Assembly (NCBI GenBank): GCA_046727735.1
Contig: JBKPDF010000052.1
Location: forward strand, 1-64,000
Direction of reading: 5' to 3'
Source: AP-16 sp046727735
GTDB taxonomy: Bacteria > Pseudomonadota > Alphaproteobacteria > Rhizobiales > Xanthobacteraceae
Length of the DNA stretch: 64,000 bases
The position numbers and the translations under genes were made by a program. Positions 60,531-64,000 of this stretch are shown in pieces. Position 1 is the first letter of the stretch; each line of letters opens with the position of its first letter. The notes under the pieces are model-generated. The model saw only the letters and a program-made list of their open reading frames with translations. It had not been told where the DNA came from and ran no database searches.

Positions 60531-61429
60531 AACCGTTTACCGAGCGCTCGGAGCCAGCCACGAGAGCTGGCGCCGGCGGGCGGCCGGAGTTCGAGCGCGA
60601 GCCGCTCGACGCCGCGGGGGTCGGGGAAATCGAGCGGCCGCTGCCTCTTTTCGAGCGCGTCCTCCACAACGACACCGTGCAACGCGCCGCGATCCTGCTG
60701 GCGCTCGTGTTGTGCTGGGAGCTTTACGCGCGCTGGCTCGACAATCCGTTGCTGTTCCCGACGTTCACGGCGACCATGCGGGTGTTCGGCCGCGATCTCG
60801 CAAACGGCGTTCTGCCGGACCGCATCTTCACTTCGCTGAAGTCGCTCGCGATCGGCTATGCGGCGGGCGTGGTGCTCGCCGCGGTCTTCACCACGATCGC
60901 GGTGGCGAGCGCGATCGGCACCCGCCTGCTCTCGACGTTGACGGCGATGTTCAACCCGCTGCCCGCGATCGCGCTCCTGCCGCTCGCGCTGATCTGGTTC
61001 GGCCTCGGCATTCCTTCGCTGGTGTTCGTGATCGTGCACTCGGTGCTGTGGGCGGTGGCGCTCAACACGCTGAGCGGGTTCCGCAGCGTGCCGGAGACGC
61101 TGCGCATGAGCGGCCGCAATTTCGGCCTTCGTGGCGCGCGCTACGTCGGCCTGATCCTGATCCCGGCGGCGTTCCCCTCGATTCTCGCGGGGCTCAAGAT
61201 CGGCTGGGCGTTCGCGTGGCGCACGCTGGTCGCCGCCGAGCTCGTATTCGGCGTTTCCTCGCGCTCGGGCGGGCTCGGCTGGTACATTTTCGAGGCGCGC
61301 GCCGAGCTCGAGACTGCACGCGTGTTCGCGGGGCTGTTCGCCGTGATCCTGATCGGGCTCCTGATCGAGGCCGTGATCTTCCGCGCGATCGAGGCGCGCA
61401 CCGTCACGCTGTGGGGAATGCAGAGGTGA
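60479..61429 (+). CDS. SsuC-type ABC transporter permease (system B), repeat-derived N-terminus
   Basis: A 316-residue permease. After MQTDAPHPIPLPASGEREPF, which is encoded by the repeat, a normal permease begins (VQRAAILLALVLCWELYARW, with AIALLPLALIWFGLGIPS and the loop GRNFGLRGARYVGLILIPAA). ATG 60479 has GAGGGG 7 bp upstream; GTG 60464 overlapping the ATPase stop is an alternative. Confidence 0.9.
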   Translation: MQTDAPHPIPLPASGEREPFTERSEPATRAGAGGRPEFEREPLDAAGVGEIERPLPLFERVLHNDTVQRAAILLALVLCWELYARWLDNPLLFPTFTATMRVFGRDLANGVLPDRIFTSLKSLAIGYAAGVVLAAVFTTIAVASAIGTRLLSTLTAMFNPLPAIALLPLALIWFGLGIPSLVFVIVHSVLWAVALNTLSGFRSVPETLRMSGRNFGLRGARYVGLILIPAAFPSILAGLKIGWAFAWRTLVAAELVFGVSSRSGGLGWYIFEARAELETARVFAGLFAVILIGLLIEAVIFRAIEARTVTLWGMQR

Positions 61430-61589
61430 GGATCGGGTGGAGAGGTCTTCTAGCCAATGTTCTTCCTGGTGGAAAATTCAGATCACCGCGAGAGGCGAAG
61501 CCAACTGGCCCGGACTGTAGTATCGTGTAATTCGGGGAGGGAGGTGGGAATTCATGGCGGCTTTATCCGCCGCTAGAAGGAGACACACC

Positions 61590-62123
61590 ATGACGTGCCT
61601 TGAAGCCCCGTTACTGAGGATCGCCGCGTTCGGTGCTTTTCTGGGCCTTGCCGCACCCGATCTTGTTAATGCTGCTCAGCAGGTCGAGGTCACGAACACC
61701 CCGCTGCCAGTCGAGGTTACTAAGACCCCGTTGCCGGTGACTGCCGTTGACACCGCTGCCAAAAATCGTTTTCAAGCTGAGGCGACTATCACGACAACAG
61801 CAAACGGCATCACAACTAAGTCATTTAGCCATCCAGCAAACATTCTCGTTATTGAGTTTGTCTCGGGAACCTGCCAGACAAACGCAGCCACTAGGATCCT
61901 AAAGATCGGGTTCCGAACTAGCGCAGCGGGCGTGTTGGCTACTCACAGCTTAGTGCCGACTTTGCTGTTTTCCACCAGCCAGGATCGCTACTATGTAGTA
62001 AGTCAGCAGGCGCGCATATATGCTGACCCGAACGTAAGCGTTGATCTCCAAAATGAAGTTTTGACTTCTGGACCGGAAGTGATCAACTGCTCCATCGTCG
62101 CCTCCGGCTATTTGAGTCCGTAG
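61590..62123 (+). CDS. Exported protein with VEVTxTPLP repeats
   Basis: A 177-residue secreted protein. Start at 61590 follows a very good Shine-Dalgarno (AGAAGGAGA). The signal peptide MTCLEAPLLRIAAFGAFLGL is cut near NAAQQ. Then come VEVTNTPLP and VEVTKTPLP repeats and PVTAV, followed by a beta-rich region with two cysteines. The composition is AT-rich relative to neighbours. Function unknown; similar repeat starts occur in exported proteins of Hyphomicrobiales, from memory. Confidence 0.75.
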   Translation: MTCLEAPLLRIAAFGAFLGLAAPDLVNAAQQVEVTNTPLPVEVTKTPLPVTAVDTAAKNRFQAEATITTTANGITTKSFSHPANILVIEFVSGTCQTNAATRILKIGFRTSAAGVLATHSLVPTLLFSTSQDRYYVVSQQARIYADPNVSVDLQNEVLTSGPEVINCSIVASGYLSP

Positions 62124-62513
62124 CATTCGCAACAATGCCAGATAGGACTGGGGGCAGGATGCCATGGAAGGACCTTGCCTGGAACGGTAACTTATAGTTC
62201 TCCCATCTCCGTTCAAAACCATCCCAGCTCCGGAAATTTTGTCGGCACGTGCTTAGCTGCTCGCCGAATTATGGCGCAATGGCGGCACGTCATTGAACGA
62301 AAATTATGGCGTGTACTCGTAAAATCGATCGGCCGATCAAATGTCCGCTCAGCCCCCAACAGCGGCGGAGAAGCGGACATCGTCCGAGGTCGCAGAAGGG
62401 TCAGATTCGGACATTCTCGCCTCGGCCGCCTTGCCGACTCCGGGCTCAACGGTGGCAAACGAGCTGCAAGGCCGCCTCGGCGCTGGCGACTGGTATTTTC
62501 GCAAGCGGCACGA
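62124..62513. other. Gene-poor AT-richer region with a repeat
   Basis: This stretch holds the repeat core at 62342-62382 that matches 28051-28091. Short frames run through it but none has a convincing ribosome site. I see nothing else. Confidence 0.4.
62342..62382. repeat. Second copy of the TGTCCGCT...AGCGGAC repeat
   Basis: TGTCCGCTCAGCCCCCAACA and the next 21 bases correspond to 28051-28091 with about eight differences. The ends TGTCCGCT and AGCGGACA make imperfect inverted arms. Confidence 0.5.
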
Positions 62514-62720
62514 TTGCGCCCCCGTGTTCAGGACTTTCCTTCACTCGACGCCTGGCTCACGTTCCTGCAGTCGCCTCTCGGCGCGAGTTTGGCCGCCGGA
62601 TCCATCAGCCGGTACCTGTTGGAGCGGGAGCTCGAACCACCGGCCCCCAACCTGGTGGATGCGCTAATAGAAATGACCGACATCTTCACGCCTCTGATGC
62701 GGATCGTCGTAGCCGCTTGA
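62514..62720 (+). CDS. Possible small hypothetical protein (or C-terminal remnant)
   Basis: The frame ending at 62720 has a protein-like C-terminal part (DFPSLDAWLTFLQSPLGASL, then AAGSISRYLLERELEPP). The upstream part of the frame looks non-coding, and the only nearby start is TTG 62514. I do not recognise it; it may be a remnant. Confidence 0.35.
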   Translation: MRPRVQDFPSLDAWLTFLQSPLGASLAAGSISRYLLERELEPPAPNLVDALIEMTDIFTPLMRIVVAA

Positions 62721-62855
62721 CGAAGGAGGGAAACCCCGGCGGGTTGGTCGCCCGGGGGGCATCCCTTAGTGCCGCCGGGGTCGCGCCGTCCGCGGCACCA
62801 GGGTGTCCATTCCGGGCACCATGCTGATGCCTTCCGCACGCGACCGCGGCGGTAA

Positions 62856-63002
62856 TCACGTCGGGAGACCGGCTTTTGTCAGGTCTTCGACTATCCGAAG
62901 AAATTCGGGGTTGTCCCACTTAGGCAGCTCTCGAAGGAGTTCTGAGCTTTGATCATGTTGCCCCGTCCAAGCATAGGCGGCTGGTCGCCGGATCGGGTCG
63001 GC
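62856..63002 (-). pseudogene. C-terminal stub of a TPR/adenylate-cyclase-like protein
   Basis: The reverse strand, between stop codons, reads IRRPAAYAWTGQHDQSSELL and RELPKWDNPEFLRIVEDLTK and ends AGLPT. The ending resembles the final LRKAGLPE of TPR-containing cyclase or regulator proteins common in these bacteria (from memory). Only about 48 codons remain and no start codon is present. Confidence 0.4.
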
Positions 63003-63100
63003 TCATCCGATGATCCGATGTCTGCTTTGGGTCATCAGCGGTCGTCGCGGAGAGCATAAGCATCGTCCGCTTTGCCCCTCAGAGCTACGTTCTGCTCGAT

Positions 63101-63175
63101 ATGGCGCAGAGCTGGCTCAAGCTGGCGGAGCAGGCTGAGAAGAACGCAAAGGCCGACTTGGTCTACGAGCCTTAG
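63101..63175 (+). pseudogene. C-terminal fragment of a small conserved hypothetical protein
   Basis: The frame reads IVRFAPQSYVLLDMAQSWLK then LAEQAEKNAKADLVYEP and stop. Such endings (MAQSWLKLAEQAEKN) occur in small Hyphomicrobiales proteins, from memory. No start codon with a ribosome site lies upstream, so it is probably a remnant; an ATG at 63101 would give 24 residues. Confidence 0.35.
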
Positions 63176-63330
63176 CCCCCGCGCTTGGGCGCTCTGCGTT
63201 AGGTCGCTTCGGAGGCGGCTCCCACCTGACGCCGCTGCGCTGAGCCAACCCGGCCCCGACCTGAGCGCTTGACTCTGCGCCCGTTTGAACGGCGAGATCA
63301 GATGTCCCTCCGAACGGAAGGGGACAGGTC

Positions 63331-63528
63331 ATGCTGCGGCGACGTACACCCGCCGTAGATCATTGCCTCAACCGCGCCGCTGAAGCCGAGCACCTCGCAG
63401 CGCAGACCGGGGACGTTGTTTCAAAAAAGCGATACGAGCAACTCGCCCTCGCTTGGCGCCGCCTTGCCGGAGACGCTGAGTTCACCGAGAAGCTGGACAG
63501 GATGCTCAACGCGCAGGGGGACGAATAG
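63331..63528 (+). CDS. Small hypothetical helical protein
   Basis: A 65-residue frame (CLNRAAEAEHLAAQTGDVVS, then KKRYEQLALAWRRLAGDAEF) with an alpha-helical, charged pattern. GGAAGGGGAC lies before the ATG. It resembles small helical proteins frequent in Bradyrhizobium-like genomes. No function known. Confidence 0.5.
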   Translation: MLRRRTPAVDHCLNRAAEAEHLAAQTGDVVSKKRYEQLALAWRRLAGDAEFTEKLDRMLNAQGDE

Positions 63529-63671
63529 GTCACGGGCCGCTTTCCTGCTCACCGCCCCTCCCTTCTGCGCTGGAGATCACAAAATTTTCCGGCCGGCGGT
63601 GCCTGATCGACCGAACCACAGCCGAGCGCTGGGCTGTCAGGGCGGCGATCGGGGCTGCGCGAATTGGCTTT

Positions 63672-63902
63672 TTATCGAGCGATGTGCGTCGCAGCGACGG
63701 CCAAAAAGCTTGATGCACGCCTTCGGATGTAATGATTGCTCGGTGATTTGTTGGCGCGCAGCGCGCGCTGGCTGACCAAAACGCCAATCCAGAGCTGTTC
63801 GATTTCTCGAGCAAGCGACATCCGGCCTGACAATACAGCCTTGTTGTAAGCCGCTTGAATGTCATCCACCCGCAGCGTGGCAGTCGTGGTTTCGATGAAC
63901 AC
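63672..63902 (-). CDS. Small hypothetical protein
   Basis: A 76-residue frame from GTG 63902 (MFIETTTATLRVDDIQAAYN, then KAVLSGRMSLAREIEQLW). GGAGGGGGAG is upstream of the GTG, which supports it. The C-terminal part is less protein-like. I do not recognise the family. Base composition is AT-richer than the main chromosome genes. Confidence 0.4.
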   Translation of the reverse strand: MFIETTTATLRVDDIQAAYNKAVLSGRMSLAREIEQLWIGVLVSQRALRANKSPSNHYIRRRASSFLAVAATHIAR

Positions 63903-64000
63903 GGGGCTCCCCCTCCACCGGGTCCCCTCACCCCCTTTGTAATCTTATAGGATGATCGCTTGAGTAGTGTGACAGACAGGCCGGCTTTGCCGCAGGGCTC

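Noticed and set aside
62341..62667. A 108-residue frame on the + strand
   Set aside because: It begins in a dispersed repeat, is low in protein-like features and conflicts with a more convincing C-terminal reading in another frame.

Overview
The window reads as chromosome of a high-GC alphaproteobacterium of the Hyphomicrobiales (Bradyrhizobium/Xanthobacteraceae-like). The evidence is the tightly packed GC-rich genes, the many Liv-type and SsuABC-type ABC transporters, CoA-dependent catabolic enzymes, a homogentisate dioxygenase, Tat-exported binding proteins starting MRRREF, and palindromic intergenic repeats of the CCTCTCCCC-loop-GGGGAGAGG kind. No rRNA, tRNA, CRISPR array, integrase or intact IS element was seen.

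Layout. 1-5.1 kb: a phosphotransferase cut by the window edge, an LLM-class flavin oxidoreductase, an SDR, an IlvD/Edd dehydratase and a VapBC module with a clear operator-like dyad. 5.2-8.5 kb: a Baeyer-Villiger-type monooxygenase, then an AT-richer degraded patch (Nudix gene with an amber stop, frameshifted membrane-protein gene, 5' stub of a second monooxygenase). 8.6-15.7 kb: a hyfBCEFGI cluster that resembles a group-4 hydrogenase, but its large subunit lacks the cysteines that hold the NiFe centre, so it is better read as an energy-converting hydrogenase-related (Ehr) complex. 16-21.9 kb: a livKKHMGF operon with two tandem binding proteins. 22-28 kb: an IpdAB-like CoA transferase, an M20-type carbamoylase/amidohydrolase and a UPF0182 membrane protein. 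28-33 kb: an orphan binding protein, a RuBisCO-like protein plus cupin operon (resembling the R. rubrum methylthio-sugar shunt pair), an orphan ParA, a VOC protein, a Nudix hydrolase and a 3' remnant of a PiT phosphate transporter.

33-42.6 kb is catabolic: SDR, class III CoA transferase/racemase and acyl-CoA ligase on one strand; a CnbZ-like protein and an enoyl-CoA hydratase on the other; then an isoquinoline-1-oxidoreductase-like molybdoenzyme (large subunit, 2Fe-2S subunit, diheme cytochrome). 42.9-51.8 kb holds an exported protein of unknown function, a NodB-fold deacetylase, an HPF/RaiA protein with a cold-shock-like tail, an SsuABC-like transporter, an FAD oxidoreductase, a class III nucleotidyl cyclase and small membrane or exported proteins. 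51.9-55.3 kb encodes homogentisate 1,2-dioxygenase divergent from a flavin hydroxylase and a DUF2783 small protein, a pairing like MhaAB of 3-hydroxyphenylacetate catabolism. 55.6-61.4 kb holds a cupin, a RidA-like protein, a MaoC-like hydratase, a D-2-hydroxyacid dehydrogenase and a second SsuABC-like transporter with repeat palindromes built into the junction of two genes. 61.6-64 kb is AT-richer and gene-poor, with an exported protein, short ORFs and C-terminal gene stubs.

The genes suggest a soil heterotroph that imports amino acids or aromatic acids through ABC systems and degrades them through CoA esters and homogentisate. The Ehr complex and the RuBisCO-like protein/cupin pair are the least conventional systems present.
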